This document shows positions 6,880 to 15,003 of a stretch of DNA of 45,086 bases, piece by piece. Within the stretch, counting starts at the first letter, position 1. Every line of letters begins with the position of its first letter. Made by a program: the position numbers and the translations under genes. The DNA is from Oscillospiraceae bacterium (lineage in GTDB: Bacteria; Bacillota; Clostridia; Oscillospirales; Oscillospiraceae), in assembly GCA_910575695.1 (NCBI GenBank), contig CAJTGJ010000031.1, forward strand, positions 1 to 45,086. The letters run 5' to 3'. Below the pieces are notes generated by a model that did no database searches, was not told where the DNA came from, and was given only the letters and a program-made list of their open reading frames with translations.

Positions 6880-7893
6880 GTGCCGCACCATGATTTGCTA
6901 ATGGAAACTCATCTGTACCACGACAGCCAGATGGAACAGGAGCTGCACAGCAAAATCGACGCGGCCGCGAACGAGCGGCACGGCGGGGCGGTCCCCGCAG
7001 ATGTCCAAGAGCGCATCACTACGGAGAAGCAACATATCTTCAGCAACGGCCATGGCACGCTCCTGGCCGTCGCCACCAAGCTGACGGAGTTTTCCGAAAG
7101 CCGGGGCTGCCCCGTTGGGTTCCGGGGGCTCACCGGCAACCTGTACCTGTCGCACCTTCTGGGCCTCGCCGCCGTCGATCCCATGGAGCTGGGGCTCCGC
7201 TGGGAGGGCTGCCTGGGCCTGGATGGGACGCGAACGACGCAATTTACCCTGAACGTTGCGGGCGGGCTGCTGGAGGACATGGCGGCGTACCTGGGCGAGC
7301 TTCTCCCAGGGTACGACCCCAGCGGCGAGCGCCCCGCCATCAGGCTGTGCCCGCACGCCCTGATGGACCGTATATGGGAGGCGCGGCGGGCCGGGAGCGC
7401 CCTAACTGTCGGGGACCTGCTCTCCGACGGGAACCTGATTGCCAGGGCCTATCGGGACGATGTGGCTGGTATCCCCGTGCTGGGCGACCTGGAGGGCTTC
7501 CAGGACCTTGCCCGCCAGCTGGAGCCGGAAACTTTTTCCGACATGGTGAAAATCATGGGGCTGTGCCTTGCCCCGGAGGTCTGGTTCCAGGCGGAGCGCC
7601 TCATGGGCCAGCCCGACCGCTTCCAGCGCCTGATTGGGACGCGGGAGGACGTGTACGACCTGTGCGTGCGGCATGGCGTCGGCGGGGACGACGCTTTCCA
7701 TGTCATGCGGCAGGCGTGCCACGGCAGGCTGTCGCCGGAGTACAAGGATATGCTTGCCGCCCACGGAATCTCCGGCCTGCCCTGGGATACGCTGTGCGCC
7801 GCCGGGTATCTGTACCCGCGCGGCCAGTGCGCCGACTATATGTATTGGGCGCTGGCGCTGCTGGCGCGGGAGTGCCGCCCCTGCCAGGCGTAA
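6880..7893 (+). CDS. Small PolC-like protein lacking the polymerase catalytic aspartates
   Basis: 337 residues from GTG 6880 (330 from ATG 6901; neither has a strong ribosome site). It follows PolC order. PVGFRGLTGNLYLSHLLGL (about 78-96) matches the VGSRGSVGSS block. WEGCLGLDG-TQFTLNVAG (about 108-128) aligns with FETFLGFKG-PDIDLNFSG, but both palm Asp are replaced (Q and T). TFSDMVKIMGLCLAPEVW, IGTREDVYDL and YLYPRGQCADYMYWALALLA match the PolC fingers blocks FSELVQISGL, IGCRDDIM and YMFPKAHAAAYVLMA. The exonuclease, PHP and KH/OB parts of PolC (about 1450 residues) are missing. It is probably not a polymerase; it may bind DNA, clamp or PolC itself. It lies 6 bp behind the recombinase. Confidence 0.7.
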   Translation: MPHHDLLMETHLYHDSQMEQELHSKIDAAANERHGGAVPADVQERITTEKQHIFSNGHGTLLAVATKLTEFSESRGCPVGFRGLTGNLYLSHLLGLAAVDPMELGLRWEGCLGLDGTRTTQFTLNVAGGLLEDMAAYLGELLPGYDPSGERPAIRLCPHALMDRIWEARRAGSALTVGDLLSDGNLIARAYRDDVAGIPVLGDLEGFQDLARQLEPETFSDMVKIMGLCLAPEVWFQAERLMGQPDRFQRLIGTREDVYDLCVRHGVGGDDAFHVMRQACHGRLSPEYKDMLAAHGISGLPWDTLCAAGYLYPRGQCADYMYWALALLARECRPCQA

Positions 7894-7939
7894 TTTCGCG
7901 CCGTTTGGAATTAAATATTGCCTTTGCCGGCATGGCGAA

Positions 7940-7981
7940 ACGGGCTGGGGGAGCGTTCCTCCGGCCCGTCCCGTCTTTTTT
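7940..7981 (+). terminator. Terminator after the PolC-like gene
   Basis: ACGGGC-GGGGGA pairs with CCTCC-GGCCCGT, followed by CCCGTC and six T. Confidence 0.7.
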
Positions 7982-8095
7982 GGGGGGCGTCGGCTATATC
8001 GCCCCAGAGGCCGGCGGCGTGCGGCACCTCTCGAATATGCGGCGGGTTTTTCCTAAAATTCACCCATAAATGAGGGCTTTTTGCCAGTTCACGTC

Positions 8096-8124
8096 TTGAA
8101 ATTCCGCCCGGGTTACGTTACAAT
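8096..8124 (+). promoter_or_regulatory. Promoter of the lipoprotein gene
   Basis: TTGAAA, 17-bp spacer, TACAAT, 33 bp before the lipoprotein start codon. Confidence 0.65.
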
Positions 8125-8156
8125 ATCGGACAAAGAAACAGATGGAGAGAGACATC

Positions 8157-9389
8157 ATGAAAAATACAGACAGATCGTCCGTGCGCCGTACCGCCCTGTT
8201 GCTGGCCCTGTCGCTCCTGTTCTCCCTTGCCGCTTGCGGCAAGGCCCCCGCGCAGGACGGAGGCCAGGGGAGCGGCGCTCCAGCGGAGGCCGTTTCGGAT
8301 GCTTCCGGGCCGGACACCCCGGCTTCCATGAAGTTTTACAAAGATAAGGTTGACAGGATGCCGGTATCGGACGGTTCCTCCCAGGGCCTGCTGTATTCGG
8401 AGGTCCTTGATTTTGAGGCGGACGGAAACCCGGAGCTGCTGATACTTTCCATAGACGACTTCGCGAAAGAGACGCCCGGGTCGTTTCTCATGTCCATTTA
8501 CCGGTATGAATCCCACGGAATGTGCTGCCTGATGAACTATTACATCACCCTGGGCGCCGAGGGCGGACTTTCACTGGTGGAGTCCGACGGACGGCTGTAT
8601 CTGGAGAGGTACGGGTGCATCCGTGAGGAATCCCAGGGGGTGGTCGGGTACATGGATAACAGGGCATACTACGGTTCCGTCGCCCAGAAGGACGGCGTTG
8701 GCCGGTTCTGCGACGACGCCCCCAACCCGGGCGAGTACGACTGGGACGCCGTAGACGCTCTGCGCCGCGACTGGTCCGAGGGCCATGCCGCCTACTTCAT
8801 ACAGCCCCACGACGAGCGCGGGCTCACCAATGGCAGCTCGGGCTATGACGCGGCCACCCGCGAGGAGTACCAGGCCGCGCAGGACAGATATACCACGAGG
8901 GCCGTACTCGCTTACAGCCCGGACGGGACAAGCATCGTTATCAAGCCGGAAGACGTGCCGGAGCGGCCCGAGCCCCCGGAGCCGGGCCCGGAGGAATCCC
9001 AGCCCGCCCAGTCCGACCCGGTGGACCCTGGCCCCGCCGAATCCCAGCAGCCGGAGGAACCGGCGTCCCTTCTGGCCGCCTACGCGGGCAACTACACGCC
9101 CTATCCCACCTATGACGATTACAGCGGCGGCCGCTCCATTACGCTGAACGCCGACGGGGTGGTAATCGGAGGAGAGACCGATGGACAGACGCCCACCTCC
9201 GTCGTTCAGAACTCCGACGGGTCCATCACCATCTGGTTCAGCAGCTCCGACCGGTACACCCTCTTCCCAGTGGGGTGCTCCGGTACGCCCGCCGGCACGG
9301 GGTACGACAGTGCGCGGGTCAACCTTGAGTATCTGTATATCGGAGGCGGCGTAATGAACATCATCTATTACGCCGATCCCATTTCGTAA
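8157..9389 (+). CDS. Secreted lipoprotein with a proline-rich linker
   Basis: 410 residues. The N-terminus is a lipoprotein signal peptide: basic RSSVRR, hydrophobic TALLLALSLLFSL, lipobox LAAC with Cys at about 25. The mature part has a globular region with LDFEADGNPELLILSID, a calcium-type DxDGDGxPEL-like repeat as in VCBS/FG-GAP proteins. A Pro/Glu-rich spacer (about 265-300) follows, then a C-terminal beta domain (YAGNYTPYP ... SITLNADGVVIGG) resembling small surface domains of the DUF6287 kind. ATG 8157 follows GGAGAG. It would be anchored on the outer face of the membrane. Function unknown; a host-interaction or exclusion role is speculation. Confidence 0.75.
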   Translation: MKNTDRSSVRRTALLLALSLLFSLAACGKAPAQDGGQGSGAPAEAVSDASGPDTPASMKFYKDKVDRMPVSDGSSQGLLYSEVLDFEADGNPELLILSIDDFAKETPGSFLMSIYRYESHGMCCLMNYYITLGAEGGLSLVESDGRLYLERYGCIREESQGVVGYMDNRAYYGSVAQKDGVGRFCDDAPNPGEYDWDAVDALRRDWSEGHAAYFIQPHDERGLTNGSSGYDAATREEYQAAQDRYTTRAVLAYSPDGTSIVIKPEDVPERPEPPEPGPEESQPAQSDPVDPGPAESQQPEEPASLLAAYAGNYTPYPTYDDYSGGRSITLNADGVVIGGETDGQTPTSVVQNSDGSITIWFSSSDRYTLFPVGCSGTPAGTGYDSARVNLEYLYIGGGVMNIIYYADPIS

Positions 9390-9407
9390 GTCATAGGAGG
9401 CAACAGG

Positions 9408-9704
9408 ATGGACAAAGAAAAGCTCATGGCGTTGGTCGGCGTCGGGCTGGATGAAACCGAGCGCCTGTCGCAGGAGCTTGGCAGACCGATTGACGTGGAC
9501 CGCAGCGCCCTCGTCATGCTGGCGCGTATCGCGATGCACCAGCCGGACGGCGAGGACTATATGCGCTCCCATGTGCGGATTCTCGTCGAGGACATGGTCC
9601 GGCGCTTCCCGGACCGCCCGGCGTACAAGTACGAGTACGAGCCCCCGGACGCCGACGAGCGGCGGCAGGCGGGGCAGTTCCACTCCGGCATGTCGCTTTT
9701 GTAA
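9408..9704 (+). CDS. Small hypothetical protein
   Basis: 98 residues after a perfect AGGAGG 6-7 bp upstream, 18 bp behind the lipoprotein gene, so probably co-transcribed with it. It is soluble and helical, with the segment ETERLSQELGRPIDVDRSALVMLA and a Tyr/Glu/Pro stretch (YKYEYEPPDADE) near the C-terminus. No family recognised. Confidence 0.65.
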   Translation: MDKEKLMALVGVGLDETERLSQELGRPIDVDRSALVMLARIAMHQPDGEDYMRSHVRILVEDMVRRFPDRPAYKYEYEPPDADERRQAGQFHSGMSLL

Positions 9705-9742
9705 GCCGCTGGCGCGGCTCACAGTGGGGGAAGAAACGGGGG

Positions 9743-9771
9743 TTGACAGGCGGGGTGGGATGTGCTACGAT
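9743..9771 (+). promoter_or_regulatory. Promoter of the long rightward operon
   Basis: TTGACA, 17-bp spacer, TACGAT. It lies 178 bp before the AAA+ ATPase start and is followed by the hairpin at 9817-9892, so transcripts have a structured leader. Confidence 0.8.
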
Positions 9772-9816
9772 AAGGCCCTGTCTCCAGTACGCTTAGAGGC
9801 CCTTATAAGAATTACA

Positions 9817-9892
9817 ACCAACATATCAAGGATTTTTGAATGTGGCTAAGGCTACCAGTCTGCCCATTTGACCCTGGTATGTTGGTTTTTTA
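9817..9892 (+). terminator. Leader terminator/attenuator of the long operon
   Basis: ACCAACATA at 9817-9825 pairs perfectly with TATGTTGGT at 9878-9886, followed directly by a T run. The 52-nt loop contains TACCAG, which can instead pair with CTGGTA (9874-9879). Two competing folds are therefore possible, as in an attenuator. Confidence 0.6.
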
Positions 9893-9948
9893 TGCCCAAA
9901 ACCGGGCAGGCACAGCCGCCGCCACAAAGAATAAGGAGGAATACCGCT

Positions 9949-11304
9949 ATGACATTCGATTTCCGATCCGTCCCCTGCGGCGACAAGCTGGCCGTTACCT
10001 TTTTCCCCGGCCTCGTGGAGCGTTCCCTCCGGCATTTCCTGGAGGAACAGGGGATCACCGGCTGGAGCATCGTCTCCAAGCGGGACGCGCTGGTGCGCTT
10101 CCCGGACGCGAAAGTCCCCGAGGACATCCGCCTGTGCCCCGGCAGCCCCCGCGTGGAAAAGCGGGTGAAATGCCTTGTGTCGTGCTACGACCCCGACGCC
10201 ATGTACGCGGAGATCCTGAAGGTCAACGACAGCCCGGAAAACAGGGACTACCTGGCGGGGCTTTCCGAACAATATCTCAAACAGGAGGAATGCGCGATGG
10301 AGGACCAGCGCCCCGGTCCGGCCCAGCCCTACCCCTGGTACGACGACCGGGTGGAGGCCGTCCGGAAGGAGTACGTCAACCCCTGGGCAGAAGAGGACGA
10401 GCCGGAGCCGGAGCAGTACGACACCCCCAGGGCGATCTACGGCTACCTGGACCGGCTGGTCTGGAAGCAGGACGCCGCGAAGAAAGCCGCCGCCGTCATC
10501 GCTTACAACGCCTTCCAGCGGGGCGTCAAGTCCAACGCCCTGTTCATCGGCCCCAGCGGCTGCGGCAAGACCCACATCTGGCGCTGCCTGCAAAAGATTT
10601 TCCCGGGCCGCATCGTGATCGAGGACGTTTCCAACCTCACCAATGACGGCTGGAAAGGGGATAAGAAGTGGGCCAACCTGCTTCAATCCGCTATCTTTCG
10701 CAACGGGCATCACAACATCCTCGTCCTGGATGAGGCGGACAAGATGCTCATGCCCAAAATCGGCTCTGGCGGGAACGTCAGCGACAGCATCCAGTCGGAG
10801 GGCCTGACAATGCTGGAGGGCGCCCGCGTGGATGTGAAAATCAATTCCGTCATCCACTCCATAGACACGTCCAAGATCAGCTTCGTGCTGTGCGGCGCGT
10901 TCTCCAGCAAGGCCCACGACGCAGCGGAGAAGGACGCCGGCAGCCGCATTGGCTTCGGCGCGGCCCCCAAGCCCGTACAGCCCTACGTCCGGCCCTTGGG
11001 AGAACAGGACCTCATCGACTTCGGCGTCATGCCGGAGTTCCTTGGCCGTATCCAGCGGCTTGTCCACCTGGAGCCCATGACCATGGATGACTACCGCTCT
11101 ATGCTGGACAACTCCTACAGCTTCCTGGCCCGTATCGGGGAGCACTATAAGGCGGAGATACGGCTCACGCCCCAGAAGCGGCAGGAGCTGGCCGAGCTGG
11201 CCTGCCGGACCGGGCTGGGCATCCGGGGCATGGAGAACCAGATCCGGCAGCTGGTGGACGACGCCATCTTCGACGACTGCCGGCGGCTCAGCTTCGAGTT
11301 CTGA
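9949..11304 (+). CDS. ClpX-like AAA+ ATPase
   Basis: 451 residues after AAGGAGGA. Residues 1-130 are unlike ClpX and have no zinc finger. The AAA+ module runs from about 150 to 440: Walker A GPSGCGKT (about 203), Walker B ILVLDEAD (about 262), sensor-1 region FVLCGAF and an Arg-finger region EFLGRIQRLVHLEP, then the C-terminal small domain with GIRGMENQIRQL. The last part reads like ClpX (PEF-GR-, GARGLR-I-E). ClpX family members unfold or remodel proteins. As the first gene of the element's operon it could remodel replication or recombination complexes, as ClpX does for MuA. Confidence 0.88.
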   Translation: MTFDFRSVPCGDKLAVTFFPGLVERSLRHFLEEQGITGWSIVSKRDALVRFPDAKVPEDIRLCPGSPRVEKRVKCLVSCYDPDAMYAEILKVNDSPENRDYLAGLSEQYLKQEECAMEDQRPGPAQPYPWYDDRVEAVRKEYVNPWAEEDEPEPEQYDTPRAIYGYLDRLVWKQDAAKKAAAVIAYNAFQRGVKSNALFIGPSGCGKTHIWRCLQKIFPGRIVIEDVSNLTNDGWKGDKKWANLLQSAIFRNGHHNILVLDEADKMLMPKIGSGGNVSDSIQSEGLTMLEGARVDVKINSVIHSIDTSKISFVLCGAFSSKAHDAAEKDAGSRIGFGAAPKPVQPYVRPLGEQDLIDFGVMPEFLGRIQRLVHLEPMTMDDYRSMLDNSYSFLARIGEHYKAEIRLTPQKRQELAELACRTGLGIRGMENQIRQLVDDAIFDDCRRLSFEF

Positions 11305-11316
11305 GGGGAGGACAAC

Positions 11317-11679
11317 ATGGAGCTGATTTTTGATTTTGACCAGCGCCAGGGGCTCGCAAACGTCCGCTTCGAGGGTCTGGACGGCACCGAGGACGTGGCC
11401 TCGATGAAGCAGGCCCTTTCCCTGCTGAAGATACGCAACCCCGTCATACCCTTCGCCGATGCCGTAAAAAGCGGGGCGTACGACCACGTGCCGGACGCGG
11501 AGTACAAGCGTATGCTCGACACCATGACGTTCATCAGCGAGCTGTGGCGTTACCCGGACGAACCGGGAGAAGCCCCGCAGAAAAGTGAAATGAACGCGCT
11601 CGCGTTGCTAGTCAACACCATTGAGGCATTGAGCCAGCTCAATGCCCAGTATCAGATGGAAAATCTCGAAGAATCTTGA
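11317..11679 (+). CDS. Small hypothetical protein
   Basis: 120 residues, 12 bp behind the ATPase gene with GGGGAGG before its ATG. Acidic and helical, with EYKRMLDTMTFISELWRYPDE in the middle and a Gln/Asn-rich end. No family recognised; the position between the ATPase and SSB suggests a DNA-metabolism accessory. Confidence 0.65.
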   Translation: MELIFDFDQRQGLANVRFEGLDGTEDVASMKQALSLLKIRNPVIPFADAVKSGAYDHVPDAEYKRMLDTMTFISELWRYPDEPGEAPQKSEMNALALLVNTIEALSQLNAQYQMENLEES

Positions 11680-11705
11680 ATTACGACTAAACGGAGGGAA
11701 TAGCC

Positions 11706-12119
11706 ATGTTGAACCACATCGTCACCATGGGCCGCCTCGTGCGCGACCCGGAGCTCCGCCACACCCAGTCCGGCATCCCCGTCACGTCTTTCACCATCGC
11801 CTGCGACCGGGACTACAAGGACGCCAACGGCGACAAGGCCACGGATTTTATCGACGTCGTGGCCTGGCGCAACACCGCCGATTTCGTGTCCAGATATTTT
11901 ACCAAGGGCCGCATGGCCGTCATTGACGGGCGGCTCCAGCTCCGGGACTGGACCGACCGGGACGGCAACAAGCGCCGCAGCGCCGAAATACTGGCAAACA
12001 GCGTCCACTTCGGGGACAGCAAGCCCCAGAACCAGGCCGCCCCGGCCCCCGCCGGCGTACCGGCTGGCAGCGGCTACGACGCGGATGACCTGGAAGGCAG
12101 CGGCGATCTGCCGTTCTAA
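11706..12119 (+). CDS. ssb: Single-stranded DNA-binding protein
   Basis: 137 residues. The OB fold is recognised from MLNHIVTMGRLVRDPELRHTQSG, FTIACDR, DFIDVVAWRNTADFV and GRMAVIDGRLQLRDW. A flexible Ala/Pro linker precedes the acidic tip DLEGSGDLPF, the peptide by which SSB docks partner proteins. Length is a little below chromosomal SSB (about 165), typical of plasmid and ICE copies. It coats single-stranded DNA during the element's replication or transfer. The ribosome site GGAGGG is 8 bp upstream, and a terminator follows the gene. Confidence 0.95.
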   Translation: MLNHIVTMGRLVRDPELRHTQSGIPVTSFTIACDRDYKDANGDKATDFIDVVAWRNTADFVSRYFTKGRMAVIDGRLQLRDWTDRDGNKRRSAEILANSVHFGDSKPQNQAAPAPAGVPAGSGYDADDLEGSGDLPF

Positions 12120-12138
12120 TCACATACAGGCGTACCCA

Positions 12139-12171
12139 AGCGGGAGGATGGAACACGCCTCCCGCTTTTTT
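12139..12171 (+). terminator. Terminator after ssb
   Basis: GCGGGAGG/CCTCCCGC stem, then six T. Transcription of the following genes needs read-through or an unseen promoter. Confidence 0.8.
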
Positions 12172-12206
12172 CGCGCCTAAAAATCAAGAAATGGAGGATT
12201 CAGGCT

Positions 12207-12674
12207 ATGGATTTTACGCATTTCACGCTCAAGCAGGACGGCGAGTTCGTCGGCAGCTCCGCCGTGCTGCACCAGGCCGTCATCGCCGCCGCGCGCCTTG
12301 CCGCGGAAACCGGCAAACCCGTCACCGTCATGGCGCATGTCAGGGGCGGAGGGACCCGGAAGGCCGTATTCAACCCGAACGGCACCAACGAGCATATCTG
12401 GGATCTCGACAAGGGCCAGCCCCTCACGCCCACCGTCGGGCAGGTCTACGTCAACCGGGGCGGTGGGAGATACCTCTGCCGCGCCCTGGTGACGGATCAT
12501 GGGACCCAGTACTTCAACGCGGCGGGCTGCTCCAGCAGTACCACCGCCTTGTTCCAGAACGTCAAGAGCGGCTGGACGTTCACAGCCAAGGGCGTCATCC
12601 AGTACGTGGACGGGACCATCGAATGGGACCACAGCAGCGACGGATGCTTCAAGGAAGTGGAGCGCCGTGGCTGA
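12207..12674 (+). CDS. Hypothetical protein
   Basis: 155 residues after ATGGAGGATT. The predicted content is mostly beta: VTVMAHVRGGG, GQVYVNRGGGRYLCRALVTD, SGWTFTAKGVIQYVDGTIEWD. This suggests a compact beta-barrel-like fold with Cys in AAGCSSS. No family recognised. It starts after the ssb terminator and leads a run of small unknown genes. Confidence 0.65.
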   Translation: MDFTHFTLKQDGEFVGSSAVLHQAVIAAARLAAETGKPVTVMAHVRGGGTRKAVFNPNGTNEHIWDLDKGQPLTPTVGQVYVNRGGGRYLCRALVTDHGTQYFNAAGCSSSTTALFQNVKSGWTFTAKGVIQYVDGTIEWDHSSDGCFKEVERRG

Positions 12675-12719
12675 CCGTATGGGATTCACACTTGAGAAAG
12701 GCCAAGGAGGAGGTTGAAC

Positions 12720-13235
12720 ATGGGTTCTTGGGGCATCACCATGAGGCAAAGCGACTACGGCCTGGACCTGTTGGGGTCTATCGTGGAAGCGCAGCTGAAG
12801 AAGGTGGAGTTCTCCACCTTCAACGTAGCGGAGGCCATTGGCCTTCTGCGGCGGGATATTCTGGACGAAATCAAGCGTGCCAACCAGGGCTGTCCCCCGG
12901 AGAAGCTGGATTACTACATCAACGCCAATTTCCCGCGCGACTTCACCCAGGCGGCGCTTCTGATTGCGGAGTGCCTTGCCGACTACTACCGCGCCGGAGA
13001 GCTGACCGTTACCGAATATACCGGCGAGGACTATACCCCCGTAGATCATCATATCACGAATTTCATGGTCACGAAGGATGACCTGCAAATTCTTTTGGAA
13101 GAACTGTGCCGCGTCCAGGACCCGGCGCACTGGATGTACAACGGATGGTTCCGGGACAGTGACCGCAAGAAGTGGCTGGCGCATATCCGATCCGTCCAGC
13201 AGGTATTGGAAGAACACAGGGGGGATGCCGCATGA
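12720..13235 (+). CDS. Hypothetical protein with a DUF4259-like start
   Basis: 171 residues after AAGGAGGAG. The first residues MGSWGITMRQSDYGLDLL recall the MG-WG-----D-ALD opening of DUF4259 proteins, but the rest (helical, LLRRDILDEIKRAN, AALLIAECLADYYRAGE) is not a clear match. The last bases overlap the next ATG (ATGA), indicating translational coupling. Function unknown. Confidence 0.6.
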   Translation: MGSWGITMRQSDYGLDLLGSIVEAQLKKVEFSTFNVAEAIGLLRRDILDEIKRANQGCPPEKLDYYINANFPRDFTQAALLIAECLADYYRAGELTVTEYTGEDYTPVDHHITNFMVTKDDLQILLEELCRVQDPAHWMYNGWFRDSDRKKWLAHIRSVQQVLEEHRGDAA

Positions 13236-13708
13236 GCAGGAATCCCCAGGACGCTCCCCTCCCCGCCGCCAAGTTCGAGCCGGCGGCCACCGCCACGGTG
13301 GAGCTGACCGAGATCGACGGCATGGAGCAGGGCGCCATCCTGCGCTTTACCGACGCGGCCCGGCCCGGCCACCCCAGCGGGGACAGGGAGCTTCGCACCT
13401 GCTACGGCGATCTGTACGCTGTGGTCAACGCCCTGCGGGACTATGCCAATATGCTGGAGAGCGTGATCCCGGAATGGGGCCTGACGGGCTATCATGCCGC
13501 CGTCTACGAGCTCCACGCCGCCCGCTGCCGGAAAATCGCCGGGAAGTACGCCGCCGCCATCGGCTACGACTACGACAAGGCCATGGAGCAATGCCTGAAG
13601 CGCCGCGCCAGGGACAGCTCCGGCGACGACACCGGCCTGGACGGACTGGAGGCACTGGCACGAAAGCGCCGGAAACCGGACGCCAGCAATCAAAGGAAAG
13701 GAAGCTGA
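13232..13708 (+). CDS. Hypothetical protein
   Basis: 158 residues; the start overlaps the stop of the previous gene by 4 bp, and GGGGATG precedes it. It has a disordered Ala/Pro N-terminus, a central helical part (LYAVVNALRDYANMLESVIPE, YHAAVYELHAARCRKIAGKY) and a basic tail RKRRKPDASNQRKGS. The size and tail suggest a small nucleic-acid-associated protein, but no family is recognised. Confidence 0.65.
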   Translation: MSRNPQDAPLPAAKFEPAATATVELTEIDGMEQGAILRFTDAARPGHPSGDRELRTCYGDLYAVVNALRDYANMLESVIPEWGLTGYHAAVYELHAARCRKIAGKYAAAIGYDYDKAMEQCLKRRARDSSGDDTGLDGLEALARKRRKPDASNQRKGS

Positions 13709-13713
13709 CAGAC

Positions 13714-14337
13714 ATGACCAACAGAATCATGCTCCGCGCCCACGCCGACGAGAACACCATCCAGTTCCGCACCGTCAGCGCACACATGAAGTCGCCTCAG
13801 CGGTTCTATGTCACTTATGACGAGCTTGACCGCCTCCAGCGCGACGGCTGCATCATCACCAATGATATCCACTCCTTCGCGCGGCTCTGGCTGGACAAGC
13901 GCCGCGACCGGATCACGTTCGAGTTCACCTGGCTCACCGGGCGCGGCTTCGACCGCGTGGAGGGCGTGGAGCAGACCATTCACCTGCGCTGGTCCGCGTT
14001 CCGGGCGTTCCTGGAAACCTGCCGCCAGCCGGACGGCCCCAAGGACTTCAAGGCCATTTCCCTGGACGTATCCCGCCGCCCCCGGCTGGTGTTCGACGGC
14101 AACCAGGCCAATCTCCGCGCCGCCATCGGCAACGCGCAGGTCCGGCACAAGCTGGGCAAGGCCCTCATGACCAACTTCGACTGGCCCGACGCCGATGAAA
14201 TTCATCTGTATAACGACTTCACCCCGTACTCCTTCTTCTTCCGGGAGTTTCGGGGAGGGCAGGCCCTCATGTGCGGAGGGCTGATCCTACACGGGCAGGA
14301 GGACATGAACAAGGCGTACTATGGAATCCACACCTGA
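13714..14337 (+). CDS. Hypothetical protein
   Basis: 207 residues after AAGGAAAGGAAG. ATG 13714 was chosen because the open frame extends upstream only across the preceding gene in another frame. Aromatic-rich segments include RFYVTYDELDRLQRDGC, FEFTWLTGRGFDRVEG and YNDFTPYSFFFREF; probably a soluble alpha/beta protein. A conserved type in clostridial elements by my recollection, without known function. Confidence 0.65.
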   Translation: MTNRIMLRAHADENTIQFRTVSAHMKSPQRFYVTYDELDRLQRDGCIITNDIHSFARLWLDKRRDRITFEFTWLTGRGFDRVEGVEQTIHLRWSAFRAFLETCRQPDGPKDFKAISLDVSRRPRLVFDGNQANLRAAIGNAQVRHKLGKALMTNFDWPDADEIHLYNDFTPYSFFFREFRGGQALMCGGLILHGQEDMNKAYYGIHT

Positions 14338-14355
14338 GATTGGAGGCTGTACAAC

Positions 14356-14736
14356 ATGGCAACGCGCCACACCCCGGCCAAGCTCCGACCCCTCTCTGCG
14401 GAGGCCCAGGAGCTGGCCCGACAGAACATCCAGACCGTCGCGGGGTTTTTGGGCCATCACCGGCTCACTGACGATTGGTACGACACTGTGATCTTCCGCT
14501 ACCTGCTCACGGTCCAGAACTGGCTGGACCGCCCGGAGCTGCATCGGTACGCGTTCAGCACGATAGCATGGCGGGCCATGTCCAGCGCGGTCAGCAACGA
14601 GCGCCGGAAGCAGGGGCGGCGAATCCGGGCGGTGAGCCTGGACGCCCCCGTGCCCGGCGCCGACGGCATCACCCTCGGCGATACGGTCACGGCGGACAAC
14701 CTGTACTATATCCCATACCAAATGGAGGCGAGTTAA
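14356..14736 (+). CDS. Sigma-70 region 2-like small protein
   Basis: 126 residues. AFSTIAWRAMSSAVSNERRK (about 74-93) resembles the sigma-factor region 2 core (FSTYAYWWIRQAI) and is followed by a basic RRIRAVSLDAPVPGADGITLGDTV, like the region-2/3 junction SLD-P-G--GDTLGD of sigma factors. Region 4 (the -35 binding helix-turn-helix) is absent, so it is at most half of a sigma factor. It may modulate transcription of the element or bind RNA polymerase; this is inference. AGGCTGT precedes the start, and the following gene starts right at its stop. Confidence 0.5.
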   Translation: MATRHTPAKLRPLSAEAQELARQNIQTVAGFLGHHRLTDDWYDTVIFRYLLTVQNWLDRPELHRYAFSTIAWRAMSSAVSNERRKQGRRIRAVSLDAPVPGADGITLGDTVTADNLYYIPYQMEAS

Positions 14737-14955
14737 ATGGAAAAGCACGAGAAACTGACGCTCACACTTCTGGGCCGGGACAGCTGGTCCCGCCCCGTGT
14801 ACGAGGGCAGCGACGGCAATTTGTATGTTGATACCGACCCCTGCGCCGACCGTCAGCCGCGCATCTGCACCAAGTACCGCAACGCTTTCAACGGCGAGCC
14901 GGACATTCCCGTCCATGCGGAATTTACCTTCGTGCCTCACCGGGACACTTGGTGA
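14737..14955 (+). CDS. Small hypothetical protein
   Basis: 72 residues; the ATG directly follows the TAA of the previous gene and is preceded by GGAGGCGAG. Beta-rich composition (LTLTLLGRDSW, NLYVDTDPC, HAEFTFVPH) suggests a tiny barrel-like domain. No family recognised. Confidence 0.6.
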   Translation: MEKHEKLTLTLLGRDSWSRPVYEGSDGNLYVDTDPCADRQPRICTKYRNAFNGEPDIPVHAEFTFVPHRDTW

Positions 14956-15003
14956 AGGACTGCCTGTCCTATCGGGCATACGGGGAGAAAGGACATATTT
15001 CAT

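Noticed and set aside
9826..11487. 553-residue minus-strand frame opposite the AAA+ gene
   Set aside because: Shadow frame of the ClpX-like gene; no motif and no start signal.
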